The notes below the pieces were generated by a model. It saw only the letters and a list, made by a program, of their open reading frames with translations, was not told the DNA's origin and did no database searches. The position numbers and the translations under genes were made by a program. Source: Distichodus sexfasciatus (taxonomy: Eukaryota; Chordata; Actinopteri; Characiformes; Distichodontidae). From it: DNA of 64,000 nucleotides. The stretch spans positions 62,001-126,000 of the forward strand of contig JAVGVS010000537.1 in the NCBI GenBank assembly GCA_032718565.1. Direction: 5' to 3'. Below are positions 51,625-63,545 of this stretch, piece after piece (the first letter of the stretch is position 1; every line of letters starts with the position of its first letter).

Positions 51625-54462
51625 CAGTATATATACAGAATAATGCCTTTATGAGGTTCTTTTTTCTAGAAAAGTAAAAATCAAATCATTAACGATGAAC
51701 TAATGTCTTGCCTAAATTAGTATTTTTTCTTCTTCTCTCTCTGCAGCATCACAGTGGTACATTCCTATTTTATTTACTGGGCACGGATCCGGTCAGCCGT
51801 GGTGCATGATGGGAGTAGTCAACCTCAGAGTTCGAGCTCCGCCTCTAGTCTTCAGACTAAGATCTTTGCAGGTAACTAGACAATTAGGCAATTCCTTAAG
51901 AAATTGTGTGATTGCGGTGTGCTGAAAAACACTGAAATGGATAAAAGGGTGAAAATGAAAAGGGGAAATTATAAATAATGTTATAGATGTTTCTGCCACT
52001 TGAGATAGCTCTTTAACTGCTAGCTATGAGCTGCTGAGTTAATGTTAAGCTTATGTTAGGAATGAGTTCTAGCACAGTTGTCCTTAATGGAGACACCTCC
52101 TTGTGGACAAAATAGAGAATGACAACTTTGTCAAGATTGTAATTCCCTATTTTGGCCACAAAGGGCACCATTTAAGGTCCTCACAACAATATTTTCCAAA
52201 CTCACTATTTATTGGTTTCTCTACCCCATAGCTTCCTTGATGAAATCAACAAACCCACACAAACACACTTCTCTGCATAGAGACTCATTGAACAACACAC
52301 AGTATTACAGCAGCACAAGTACCGCGACAGAAAAATCCCACACACCCACTTTACCTACCCAGCATACACACATGGCGCATCTCAGCACCACACACTCAAA
52401 TACTGCGATGCAATCACATCCGGACAGCACACACATTCCATGTAACGCCTCAACAGACAACTGCACGCTCAACACAATCAACAACCACGCCACACACACT
52501 GTGCCTCCACGATCTTCCTCTACTCAAATGTCTCATCCCCAAACACACCTTCAAAATCACACACCTACAAACTCACCAAGACATGGAAGTTCAGAGGCTC
52601 CACTTCTCAAACACACTCTAACACAACCTCACACACCAACACACACTCTCTTTTTCTCCTCTCTAAACCCTGCCATCCCGACTCCTCTCTCTCTTCCCCC
52701 AGAGTCACCCTTTCCGACCCCACCTTCCATCCCAAAACCAACCAAACTCAAGCAAACTGTCCTAGACACAAATAGTACCACATTACCTGAAGTGACCTCT
52801 CAGACACACCCAACCCCAACATCTGAGGCTCATATTCAAACTCAAACTCCTCCCACAACAATGGCTTCTCTCATGAAACACACTCACATTGACGGCCTGA
52901 AGACAACTAGGGCCATACACACGCTCACTGACTACCCAACGGCATTCAGTACTACTTTTGCGCCAAACACACACTCACCTAATTCTGCAACCCCAACCCT
53001 GAGAACTCCAACCTATACTCCTGCCTCTGGTTTGTTATATGTCTCCACTCCTTCCCCATCTCTCCATCCAACAAGTCCTCGTACAACCCAGACTCCTCTC
53101 CTACGAGCATTGTGTCTCACAACACACACTTACATTGACGATGCAACGACAACAAATCAGGGTAGAGCTTCCACACCTGCCCTTTTCTACACAACCCATA
53201 TTGACACTCTTCCATTTCTGAACACACACTCTATAAACTCCAGAGACCTGTTGCACCTGTCCACTCCTCCTCCATCCCTCCATCCTGTAACTCTTCATAC
53301 CCGGATGGTCCCAAACGTTACAACACAGACTTCTCCCACTCTGGTATCTTCTCTCACAACACACACCTATACAGATGGCCTGACGACAACAAACCAGACA
53401 CTCCCAGGTATAGCTTCTACAGACACTCACACCTATACGCTGACAACAACCACAACTGAGGCCCCAAAAACACACACACTTCTGGGTGTAGGTTCCACGC
53501 TGGCCCCTTACTACACAACCCAAACTGGCAATCTACCCTTACAAATCACACACACTACAATCCCAACCCTGATGATTCCAACCTATACGCCAGCCCCTGA
53601 CCTGTTATTCACTTCCACTTCTCCATCCATCCATCTGTCAACACCTCATATACACACATTCTCAAACGCTCCATCTCAGACTTCTTCCACTCTGGTGTCT
53701 TCTGTCATTACACACACACACGGCCTGACGACAACAAATCAGGGGCTGACAGCACACCCACTCAGAGGTCTAGCTCCTTTCCCAAACACCCACCCTAGAA
53801 ACTCAACAATCTCAACGCCGTCGACTCCGACTCTAGACACCCCTGCACCTGGCTTGATATACACCAATTCTCCTCGTGCACACACAGTCCCAAACATTAC
53901 AACCAACACTTACACCAACACCCTGACAACCACAGCAATACGCACACTCCAGGCCAGAGTATCTACACTGACCCCTCACTACTACGGCACTCTTCTCTTG
54001 CCAAACACACACTCTACGAACTCTAGCGACCTTCTGCACCCGTCCACCCCTCCTCCTTCCCTCCATCCTGATCCATCTCCAGTCCCCCGTCGCTCTCTTT
54101 CCGAGCTGCCGATGGAATCCAACCCGGACCCCGACCCCCATTCTCCCCAGAGACCGAGGGAGCCGGGCCGAGTTCCAGAGGGAGACGTGGTGAAACCGGA
54201 ACGCATGCCCGGGTCCGAGCTGGGCCTGCTGCTGGGTTTGGCAGGCGCGGGTGGCATGGGGGCGGCGGTCGCTCTCCGCTACCTGCAGAGAAAACACTGT
54301 GGCAAGCGAACGGCTGTGTCGCTGGGGGAGCATGGGCACCGAGACCATGGCATCATTCAGGTGCAGGAGTGCGGAGACCTGGTGCAGGTGCGCAGGATCC
54401 GGGAAAACAGCTTCCTTTTGCTGCAGGCTGAGTACAACCTGATCACGGGGCCAGGCAGCTAG
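50383..54462 (+). CDS. reeld1: Reelin-domain protein 1 with giant mucin region
   Basis: Exons 50383-50611, 51357-51582, 51747-51871 and 52232-54462 close in frame at 936 aa. A Met/Lys-rich start is followed by a hydrophobic signal (S-V-L-A-A-C-M-W-A-S-V-F). Residues about 28-180 form a reeler domain: G-A-S...C-S-D-M-R-P-G-H, R-S-S-R-A-F-M-G-L-L-L-Q-A-R, G-E-F, L-S-C, D-T-V-T-H-S, K-R-N-L-S-F-A-W-R-A-P, then Y-I-T-V-V-H-S-Y-F-I-Y-W-A-R-I. The single 2.2-kb last exon encodes about 650 residues of Thr/Pro/His-rich, repeat-bearing mucin sequence, then a transmembrane helix (about 856-876, E-L-G-L-L-L-G-L-A-G-A) and a short tail. The gene is next to slc10a7, as is human REELD1. Function of REELD1 is poorly known; the layout implies a glycosylated surface or secretory-pathway protein. 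A non-coding exon is inferred at about 49660-49712. Confidence 0.9.
51592..51615. repeat. CA microsatellite in a reeld1 intron
   Basis: (CA)n followed by (TA)n, eight bases after the donor of reeld1 exon 2. Confidence 0.9.
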
Positions 54463-55095
54463 CGCACACACATACACACTGGAATATTTTAACTCCCTTA
54501 AGGGTCGTTATATACCAATCTAAGCTGGTGTAACTACAAGAAATATGTTGTATCAGTTTTCCAAATGGAAGCTACCTTTATTTCCGAATAGGGATCATCT
54601 TCAATGTATAAACACACACACACACACTCCCTTAGGAATATTTCTGATGATTTGTAGACTAGATTGGTTAAACAACATGTAGCCAGAAGTGCACAAATTA
54701 TCAAGTAATTTTTACGTTTTACTTTTACGTAAGCTACTATTTTTGCAGTGTCCTTTCAGACAGGGAGCAGTTGAATGTCCCTATTTATGCCTCTTTACTT
54801 TCTAAAAGCAAACTGCATTTTTACTTCCAAAAAGGATTATTAAGATGCATCGCAGTGTTTAAATATTAGAATCCTATAAACTAACCATTTTCATCATCGA
54901 GTTAACCTTTTAGACATTTAATTTATTTATATCTCTCCACCTGTTGCTGAGATGTTCGCCACCGCACATGTGCAGTTAACAAAGCACTCCACACCCAATT
55001 TCAGAGTTGTGGTGAGGGACCAGATTTACACAAACCTACCTGAAGGGGTTTATGACCCTTTAAACAAACCTTTACTTGTTATGTGAACCATTTTA

Positions 55096-55208
55096 AATAA
55101 AAATTGTCACCCCAATTAAAAAACCTGGATGGCATGTCGTTCTAATAGCTTCCCCTGCTGGTGGCATCACTACACTCAAACCATGCTGATAGTTTTTTGG
55201 TCAATAAA
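55096..55208 (+). terminator. reeld1: Candidate reeld1 poly(A) signals
   Basis: AATAAA at 55096-55101 and at 55203-55208, 630-750 bp past the reeld1 stop. They face the slc10a7 signal at 55345, so the two transcripts end about 140 bp apart. Confidence 0.4.
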
Positions 55209-55344
55209 GTTTGCTATTTTAATCAGAGTTGGTGTAATTATTCAAAACATTTGCATCTGAACGCTTTAAATAATTTAGTAATGCATGAGATATTTTATCA
55301 TTTATTTAAAACACAGCAAAGATCATAGTGAGTCTCACTGGTGC

Positions 55345-55350
55345 TTTATT
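55345..55350 (-). terminator. slc10a7: Candidate slc10a7 poly(A) signal
   Basis: Minus-strand AATAAA about 445 bp past the slc10a7 stop codon. Confidence 0.5.
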
Positions 55351-55793
55351 ATAATCAGAAGCAGCATCCTGGTAGTCACCTCAGAAAACCTTGAGACTCA
55401 GGAACTTTCCACTTGATGGCCTAAACACTCTGTTTTAGTCAACTATATATAAAAAATGAAGTAGAAAAAGAGTCAAATGCATGTTAGAAATCAGTAAAAA
55501 AAATTTTTGCAAATCTTATGACTGTTGAGGCTGGTTGTGGAAAACAGTTTATAAAAATATACAATATACTCTTGGCGTAATAAAATCCCTGTAGAGAGGT
55601 GAGCCGGCATCGGAGCCGGAGGTCCCAGTAGGTTGCGATAAGGCACTTGATCCACCGTATTCCAACAACAGGACTACGCAGCTTGACCGGTTTCGTAAAG
55701 GAGAAGGAAGATGGAACTGCCCCAGTCCAGTTTGGTCATTTTTGGTGCGGTTCCATAAGATTTGGTTCGGTTTTGTTGAGTCCCTTCGAGGTC

Positions 55794-58700
55794 TCAAACA
55801 GGCTGCAGGTTGGTCAGCTTCAGCGTCTGTAAGACATTAAACATCAGACTTGGAAAACATAAAGATTGCTCTTTGATCTGGAAAAAGGGTCAGTGAGTAG
55901 TTGTTGACTTTGGATCAACATAAGAGGATCTTTAAGGGCCTTAAACACGCACAACTAGAGCTCATTTTATAAATACAGCAAAACAATACCAAGACCAAGA
56001 GCGAAGAGTTACAGAATGCGGGCTGGACGATGGACATTTTTACACACTTGCAGACAAGGGTGTGCAGAGGAGCAGGGAGCATGCAGGTCTAGTGCACTAA
56101 AAGATACTAGGGAGGGGAGAGAGAGATGAGGTTGGTCAGATGGAGAGACAGGAGCTAAACATGCAGGTTAAAAACATTCAAGTTATAGACGTGTGTATAT
56201 GTAAGCATGTAGTAGCAATGTTTAATCACAAATGTCACATATCGATTCAACTTAAAACAATTTAACGTCTGATGTCACAACGTCTGCCATGATTTCGAAT
56301 CCATACAGAGTAGTACCCTGACTGACGAGTGTCCCGACTTACGGGTTTTTCGAGATACGAGCCGTCTCTCAGCCGTTTTTTTGCTTTGAGTTGAGAGCTA
56401 ATATTCCAGTTATGAGCCAGCTGGGCGTGCGACAGCTCTGTTTAATGACACTTTCCTAACTCATTTCAGAAACATGCTAAAAGGGAGGATGAAACAGACC
56501 ACATTGGACAGGTTTTTATTGAAAACCCCTGCAGATGAAAGGGAAGAAAGCGTGGCGAAACGGGCCAAAATAAGCGAATAAGATTCAGTTATTCAGTTCA
56601 GCCTTTCTCCTCCACCTTCGTCAGCATCTTCAAGTCGTCTGATCTCCAAGGCAAATGCTGTACATTATACTTAATAAAACCAGTTTATTGCAGTCCATTC
56701 TATAGTATTGTGTTTTTATACAGTATTCATTATTTAAAAGCACATTTTTCTTATTTAAAAACGTAACAAAAAAATGTGGTGTTTTTGGGGGGTCCGGAAT
56801 GGATTAATGGCATTTCATTTCATTTCAATGGGAATTTTTTTTTTGACATACGAGCAATTTGAGTTACGAGCTCCGTCACGGAACGAATTAAACTCGTAAG
56901 TCAAGGTACCACTGTATATATATATATCGATGTAGATTAATGTATCGTTACACCACTAGTATTTACTGTGGGTTGATTAGTGTGTGTAGGTGGGTGTGTG
57001 AGTGTGGCACCTTCTGACTGGTGTTCATCCAGGTTTTGATGGAGGGCACCAGGATGCTACCCAGCAGGATCTGAGCCGGGTGGTAAATGAGGAGAGGCAC
57101 TGAGATCAGTGAGAGATGCTCATAACCCTCAAATACAATCTTCAACATGGGGATACCTACACACACACACACACACGGTCAAATGTACTATTATAAAATA
57201 CAAATTATAAGACATACGTGTCCCTGACATGTATGATGTATGAACAGCAGCTCAGATTTGTAACTCACCCAGCGTTAGAGACTTGTGCGTAGAACAAAAC
57301 ACGATCGCCACTGAATCGGCTGGCGTGAAACCAGAGGACTTCCTACAAGCAGAACATCAGTGTGTAAAACCAGGCCTGTGCAATGTGAGAGTGTATGTGT
57401 GTATATTTATACAAGGCTTACCTGGTAGACAAGAAGAATGTCAGAAACATAAAAGTAAGCTGAATGGAAAAAACTGCCAAGAGAGTGAAAGAGAGAATGT
57501 GATGCCATAAACATTCTGCTTTTGTTCATTACACACAAACACACATTCACATCCATGCATCATTTGTTGTCTATCTATCTATATATCTCTCTATCTATCC
57601 ATGCTTCAACCTATCTATCTGTCAAACATTCCATCCATCCGTCCACTTATCTATCCATCCATCCATATATCCAATCTCCCCGGAGCAGCCTGGGGTTAAT
57701 GGTTTTGCTCACACACTCTCCCGGATCACTCACTGATAAAGACGATGAGGAGGAGGCTGAGGTGGTCCAGCTCTATGTCCGGGTTGGAGAACGTTTCACA
57801 AAACGTTGTGTAGATGATCATGAGGAGAACTACACTGCTGATGGCACCGAACGGAGGTTTCCGTCGTTCCAGCCAGTCTCTAATGAACCTCCTACACACC
57901 TGCGCATGCACACACAGTTTCAGCTATTCATATACAGACTATGAATAGCTGATTTATTAATTTGTTAGCAGGCTGGATAAACATGCACACACACTCACAT
58001 ACTTACCTGCCCCACTATGAGAGGGACAACCACAGTCATGAATAGCTGGGAGAAGATGGAGGAGAAGGGGACTGAGGAAGAGGAGCCAAGCTACAACAGA
58101 GCAAACACACACATTTGCATATGCAACACTAATTAATATGGAGAAATCTGCACATTTCAATTAGAGGAAAAAAAATTACATTTACTTACAAACAAGAGTA
58201 GCAGCACTGGCGTGACCACGATTCCCTGTAGAGCACAAACACCATCAGCACACACATTGACGTCTAGCCTCACTAAAGTAGACATCAGTCATCTCTTTTA
58301 TTTTGCAACATCATTAACTCACACAGCACTGAACTGGGCCGAAAGTGGATTAGCGCCCCTAGTTACAAAATTTACTTGGTGTGTTTAGAGCAGGAAAATG
58401 CCCAAAATGTGATGAACTCTGGTGTTAAGACCTGATTTGAATCAACACTCACTAGAAAACTTCCAAACGCCGAGTTAAAAATGGCTGCAGCCTGCAACGA
58501 CACAAATGCATCAGTGAAACACAGCACATAGTCAGAAGTTCATAGTCAGAGGGAGTTATGGTCGAGAGTTTTATGAAACGTTCCATTTCCAAGACAAGTT
58601 TCTAATAGGAGATTAATGAAGTTTAATACCTCGTTACCCCCTACGGCTTTGGTGAGGATGACTGCAGAGGAGACAGGAGGAGGCATGCAGCCCACCGTTT

Positions 58701-59386
58701 GCAACCTGTAATGACACACACAAACCCACGATTAGGAAAACTATGTAAGGTTTCATCTCCAGTTGCTATTTTATGCTCCAACACCTATTCAATATTGGAA
58801 TGAGAAAATAAGCATTGAATTTCATCTGGAATGTGGAGATTAACACAAACTACTGCTGTTTTCACACAATTATGTGTGGTACCGAACACCTCACAACACG
58901 AGGAGGGTTTTGGACTATCCCTTTAAGACAGGCAGCTTAAGAGAGTCCCGTTTCCAACAAATTTAGGGGTTTGCCAGAACTGAGAGACTCTGAGGGAGGA
59001 GGCAAATGAACGGGTTTGTAGAAGAGTAAAATTAAGTTGGTGTTGCCAAGAGCCTCAGTGTGAAAACAGAAAGGCTATTCAGTCTAGATAGAATGTACAG
59101 ATAGAATTTAAACTGAAAGATAGTGGTGATGAGTGAGAAACTGGTAAAAGGTAGGAAAAGTCCAAGGATTTTTGTGGCTTTGTGACAAGGATATGAGGGC
59201 CTCATAAGGAAAACTGCTTGCATCTCTTGTGACTTACTAGGCTAAAAGATTTGCTTTTGGGAACAAATGTTAAAGTTAAGGTTAGGGTTAGGTGTAGCTG
59301 TATTACTATTAATATCTAGACCTTACAAAAGACCTCCATAAGACTGAGATGTTTTTATGTGTGTGTGTGTGTGTTTGAGAGAGAGA

Positions 59387-59417
<31 letters not shown>

Positions 59418-61660
59418 TTTTACCCCTTGAGAAGCCATTCATTGATAGAAGATAAAGCCAAAACTTTAAGAAGAACCCAGATGGCCAAGGGGAAGAAGAC
59501 CAAAGTGAAGGTCTGGACAAACAGATGCAGTTTCACATGCATCAAGGCGCTTGCCAACTCCTGCCAAGGCGGGACAGAGTAAGAAGTTAAGCACAATAAC
59601 TACACACACAATAAGGTCTTGCTTATCTTTATGAGGTCTTTCCATTGACTCCCATACAGACTAGATCACAATAACATTACAGCTATAGCTTGTGGGGGAC
59701 AAAGCGGTCACCAAAACCTTTTAAAAAATCTGACACACACAACACACACTGTACCTCAGTCTTCAGGGACAGGCCACTGTTAAAGAAGATAATTGATACG
59801 GCCACATAGGTGATTGTGATTTCGGGACGAAGAGGACCTGAGAAAGAAAGAAATAACAGCAATAAGAACTTGTAAAGAAAAAAAATCCAAGCGACTCAGT
59901 CCTGAATGAATCTGCAAAATCATTAGAATCAGCCTGAAGTCGGGATTCTTTTAAACAAGCAAACGTTGGAAAAAACTCACAAGTCATGAACACACAAACA
60001 CACACATTCTTGTGGTCATAACCCGTCACCTTGCACATGCATATTTGAGTTTTGTAGTCACACATTAAGAGAACATTAGTCACACTTCTGCATACTGCAT
60101 GTTTGCTTGCTTCTATTTGTTCATGAAAGTTTTGTCAAGGGCATGGCAGATGCTACTTTCTTATTACCTTGAATAAATAGAAGTTCACACACGTTCTCTC
60201 TCACTCTCACACACTCTCAAACACATAGCAAGCTGGCCACACCAGTCCAAGTGTAGTAATAACGTCTTTATTCAGTAAGATCCGGGTCTGGTTTCTGCAA
60301 CGTGTCCATAAGTTAAGAACAAACCAAGCACACAACTCTTAATGTGTGTTCCAATCGCACTGCTGTTTCCTGCGTAGTGCACTACGAAGTGTGCTCGGTC
60401 ACGACATGGTTAATGAACATAATAAAGCTTTTGCTGGCGGTGAAGCATATTATTTATAAGCAATAATGTACTGATTCTGACTTTTAAATATATTTAAGCA
60501 ATTTTAGTTGATAACAGATAACTATTTCTTAGTTTACAGTTATGTGGGGAAACAGCCATCGCGGTTTGATGGCGTCACATTTCACGCGACTCGGTTGAAC
60601 AAAAATGAAGGAAGGTTCTGGAAAAGACTACAACAACTGAAAGGAAAACTGTACGAAAAATAAATAATTTTTGGCTTAATAGTTGAAGAGAGTGTACATG
60701 ATAATACAGAGAAGCTTAGCAGGCAGAGAGCTGCTTAGCTATTTAATATTAGCCATATTATCGCGATTCACGCTTCTGTGTGGCAGATTTTCGGCTCTTT
60801 TACTTGTTATTTCAAGCAAATGTTAACCATGTAAATATTCCAGGTACTTTTTGCTTCAGTTTGTTGCGATTTGCAATAGAAATATGTTTACTAATCCGTG
60901 ATCACAATTTTAAAATCCTACTTTACTGTACGGAGAAAAAATTCTGTTAACTGGCATAAGGGTTAAGAATAATTATTCAAATAAGCAAGCTAAAATCGGG
61001 TTTTCCCAATTAGTTTGCGAGAAACGATTATCCCTCGTAAAATAATCAAGGGATCGAGGATGTAGGGAGCTTGGGACCATCGCGTCGTCCAAAGACTATG
61101 GATTGGAACTCAACCCATCGTCAAGGAAACCGAGTGGCTATTCAAGCACAGGCAGTAAGGGTTTGCATGAAATTGGCACAAAAATATGATGAGTAAAAAT
61201 GATTATAAAAGTTATAAAAACAAGACGCGCATACACACCGGCGGGACAAGCGCGTGCCAACGGACATGCGACTCCATAACTGTTAAATAAATAAAAGTAA
61301 TAGTAAAAGGGTTGGTTCTCACACCGGGACGGGGTTCAGACTAACGTTAACGATAACCCTTGTCTTTCGGGGGGATGCTGAAATGGAGAGAGGGTAACAG
61401 GAGTGAGTTGAAATCCGTGACTGTAAACAACCTTACAACCAAAAAACTTGCGTCCAAATCTGTAAAGAACAAAAGTTACGTGCCAAAAACTGAAGGAAAC
61501 GAATAATACACGGATTGAGTCGGGATTAAAACCCGGACACCGACGGGTGCGCGCGCTCACCTCCTTTAACTCCGACGGACGGCGCGAGCTTGGCGGAAGT
61601 GATGACCAGCACGATGCCCAAGATGAACCATTCTTTCCGCAAACGTGCCAACAGGCCCAT
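55794..61660 (-). CDS. slc10a7: Solute carrier family 10 member 7
   Basis: Twelve minus-strand exons: 61660-61561, 59837-59755, 59560-59424, 58705-58630, 58491-58453, 58225-58190, 58090-58007, 57899-57734, 57473-57422, 57342-57269, 57156-57011, 55826-55794. They close in frame at 341 aa (human main form 340). Matches to human SLC10A7 run through the length: R-L-R-K-E-W-F, F-F-N-S-G-L-S-L-K-T-E, G-C-M-P-P-P-V-S-S-A-V-I-L-T-K-A, P-P-F-G-A-I-S-S, F-C-S-T-H-K-S-L-T-L-G-I-P-M-L-K-I-V-F, Y-H-P-A-Q-I-L-L-G-S. About ten hydrophobic helices are expected. The tiny last exon (T-L-K-L-T-N-L-Q-P-V) corresponds to the human tail; reading through the exon-11 donor would instead give a His-rich tail ending at 56963. 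The family is bile-acid-carrier-like; SLC10A7 itself affects calcium handling and Golgi glycosylation in human disease. Confidence 0.96.
56250..56958. mobile_element. hAT-type MITE interrupted by a Tigger-like element
   Basis: The flanks of the inner element (left: 'aacgtctgatgtcacaacgt' then 'ctgcc'; right: 'gatgtagattaatgtatcgt' then 'tacaccactag') match one continuous repeat seen at 28822-28900. The left limit is approximate. It lies in the last intron of slc10a7. Confidence 0.65.
56306..56914 (+). mobile_element. Deleted Tigger/pogo-like element with TA duplication
   Basis: Ends CAGAGTAGTACCCTGACTGACGAG and its counterpart CTCGTAAGTCAAGGTACCACTG are imperfect inverted repeats flanked by TA (56304-56305 and 56915-56916). 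Inside, a frame from about 56492 reads K-Q-T-T-L-D-R-F-L...A-K-R-A-K-I-S-E, the kind of C-terminal tail found in CENP-B/Tigger-type transposases of fish. The DDE core is absent, so it is an internally deleted copy. Confidence 0.75.
57555..57675. repeat. TCTA / ATCC tetranucleotide microsatellite
   Basis: Interrupted (CTAT)n turning into (CATC)n, in the slc10a7 intron between the exons at 57473 and 57734. Confidence 0.85.
59356..59416. repeat. GT/GA microsatellite next to slc10a7 exon 3
   Basis: (GT)n-GAGAGA-(GT)n-GAGAG tract that ends eight bases from the donor of the exon at 59560-59424. Confidence 0.85.
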
Positions 61661-61945
61661 CACGGTTACGTCCCGGTAATAAACCGGACAGTTCCAAAAA
61701 CCCGGTGACTTTTATGTCACAGCAGCGTCCGCGATACGCTGGAAGTCCATGGACATTTCACAGCTTCACGGTTCCTGTCACTGAGGTGACATAATGTCGC
61801 GCTCGAGTCCCGCTGACGTCACGACGGTCTAACGTGTAAAAAAACTCCTTTAAAACGTAACGATTTCACCGGTTTCCGCGTGAAACTGTGCCAATGTGCC
61901 GTTTTACCGGCGTTTCCGGACACGTAAACCAAGCGCACGGCTCTG

Positions 61946-62034
61946 TACCGTAATGACCGTATTTAGAGCGCAATGGCGAAACTCATTGAGGCCAGAGATA
62001 GCGTTGGTGCGCTATAATTACGGTCATTACGGTA
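61946..62034. mobile_element. Short palindromic element near slc10a7 promoter
   Basis: TACCGTAATGACCGTATTTA...GCGC at the left pairs with GCGCTATAATTACGGTCATT...ACGGTA at the right. The 89-bp unit is nearly one hairpin and lies about 290 bp upstream of the slc10a7 start codon. Confidence 0.7.
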
Positions 62035-62082
62035 ACGACGGCGGCTAGGTATAATCGTTGTGAAAATATCATGGTACACTAT

Positions 62083-62207
62083 GGGTCAGTTTCCCAGTTG
62101 AGGATTAAGCCTAGTCCTAGACTAGCTTTGAGTTTGAATGATGAATCTGCATTGGTACTACAACTTAGTCTAAGACTAGTCTTAATCCATTAGCAAGAAA
62201 CCAGCCC
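62083..62207. mobile_element. Fish inverted-repeat element (GATTAAGCCTAG family)
   Basis: Begins GGGTCAGTTTCCCAGTTGAG-GATTAAGCCTAG and ends CTAGTCTTAATCC...GAAACCAGCCC. The 125-bp unit has inverted ends and no coding capacity. A fragment of the family is at 37263. Confidence 0.75.
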
Positions 62208-62394
62208 TAAATGTCCATTTAATTTATTTAATTTATTTTTTTAATTTCCCAAAAAATCCATCAGTGAATCATCCCAGGGGTAAGATATGGCACATTTCAC
62301 ATAATAAATATTGCCATGTATGACAATTTAATGTAACCACGATTCCAATAAAACCAATAATGTATACTCTGTATATTATCCCCAAGCTCTGCTC

Positions 62395-62520
62395 TCCAGG
62401 CGCTGCCCATGGTAGCTGCCCACTGCTCCTTCACGGAGGGGTCAAATGCAAAGGTCATTTGTTGTGGTGCACTGTGTTCTGTGGTGTGGTTTGCACGGTA
62501 TTCACTCATTTTCTATAGAC
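62395..62520 (-). repeat. Copy of the interspersed repeat also at 17640
   Basis: On the minus strand it reads gtgagtgaatac...aaggagcagtgggcagctac...ggcagcgcctgg, matching the block at 17640-17750. It opens a 70-codon frame that is repeat-derived, not a gene. Confidence 0.55.
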
Positions 62521-63012
62521 TGTATATAATAGAAATAACATAAGTAAGTAAAGTTCCTATCACAGAGATACAGTCCAAATAAGAATGAAAAATTAATAAT
62601 ACCAAACGAGGTATTAAGTGATTAGAGTTTCTCTTTTTTACCCGGTGACGAACAGGAGTGTATGCCAGCTGGAGTTTAGACTGACTATTTTAACAGAGGG
62701 AAGGTGAAAATGCTTAAAAAGCTATGAACTATGTGATAATTTCATAATATGTTAATCAGTTGTTTCCTTACCTTTTTCCTTAACCAAGCACTTCATTAAA
62801 TAGATTGTTGGGGGATAATTCCTTTCTCGTCCTTTTATAAGTTAGGTCTGAAATGGTTTAAAAAAATTAAAATATGTAATAAAAGACTATAGATACACCC
62901 ATATGTGACTATAGATGCAAAAGAATTACACAATCTAAATTTGGTGAGTATTTAAGAAAGGGTGCTGATTTTTGCTTTACTTATCTAATCATTAATTGTA
63001 TAAATGTGTATG

Positions 63013-63545
63013 TTATCCAAGCATGTGTCCCACAGTTTCTGAAATATTCCTTATGTGACAGAAAGACTTAGTCCAGAACACTGGCAAAACTTTCTCAGTA
63101 AAAGTGTGTTTTATAGTGTGCAGGTGTGTACTGGTTAGAGGATCAGTGAACGTCACTTTGAATGTCCCCATGTCCCAATCCAGCTGTACTCTTATTGTCT
63201 GTAGTTTTTCTTTAGGTGTGATGTTGTGATTTGACTGTCCTGGGCAGTGTGTCCAGTATTTACCAGTACTTTTACTGTACACCAGAATACAACATGATTC
63301 CCTGAAAGATTTTCCCTTTCTAGATTCAGACTCTCTTATTACACCCGGTGCCCAGGAATTGTCTCCAACCTCAACATCCCAGAAGTGTGTTCCTGAGTTA
63401 AAGCCCCCAGATCCCAGCACACACTCCCCCACATCAAATCTCTCTGGATTATCAGGAAGCTGTGAGCTCTGCTCTCTGAGTTCTACAGCAGTGAGATCAT
63501 TAGACAGATGGAGGTTTGGATGGACAGTGTTGGGGTCCAGAGGAG
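63013..63545 (-). CDS. TRIM35-like gene D, last (PRY-SPRY) exon only
   Basis: One minus-strand exon begins at 63545 after an acceptor (ctctcctcag) and ends at a stop at 63013. It encodes L-D-P-N-T-V-H-P-N-L-H-L-S-N-D, G-F-N-S-G-T-H-F-W-D-V-E-V-G and K-V-T-F-T-D-P-L-T-S-T, as in genes A-C. Differences: two codons are missing after the acceptor (no V/I-T), two residues are added in L-D-W-D-M-G-T-F-K, and the end after F-T-E-K-V-L-P-V-F is unlike the others, losing the L-R-I-L-P strand. No 119-bp or 23-bp exon appears in the 455 bp up to the window edge, although the spacing in gene A (365 bp) and gene C (268 bp) would allow it. The rest may lie beyond 64000, or this may be a decaying copy. Confidence 0.65.

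Noticed and set aside
53833..54477. A 214-codon minus-strand frame opposite the reeld1 last exon
   Set aside because: It is the antisense shadow of the repeat-rich reeld1 mucin and transmembrane region; no homology.
62297..62509. A 70-codon minus-strand frame starting M-S-E-Y-R-A-N-H
   Set aside because: Its 5' half is a copy of the dispersed repeat also found at 17640; repeat-derived.
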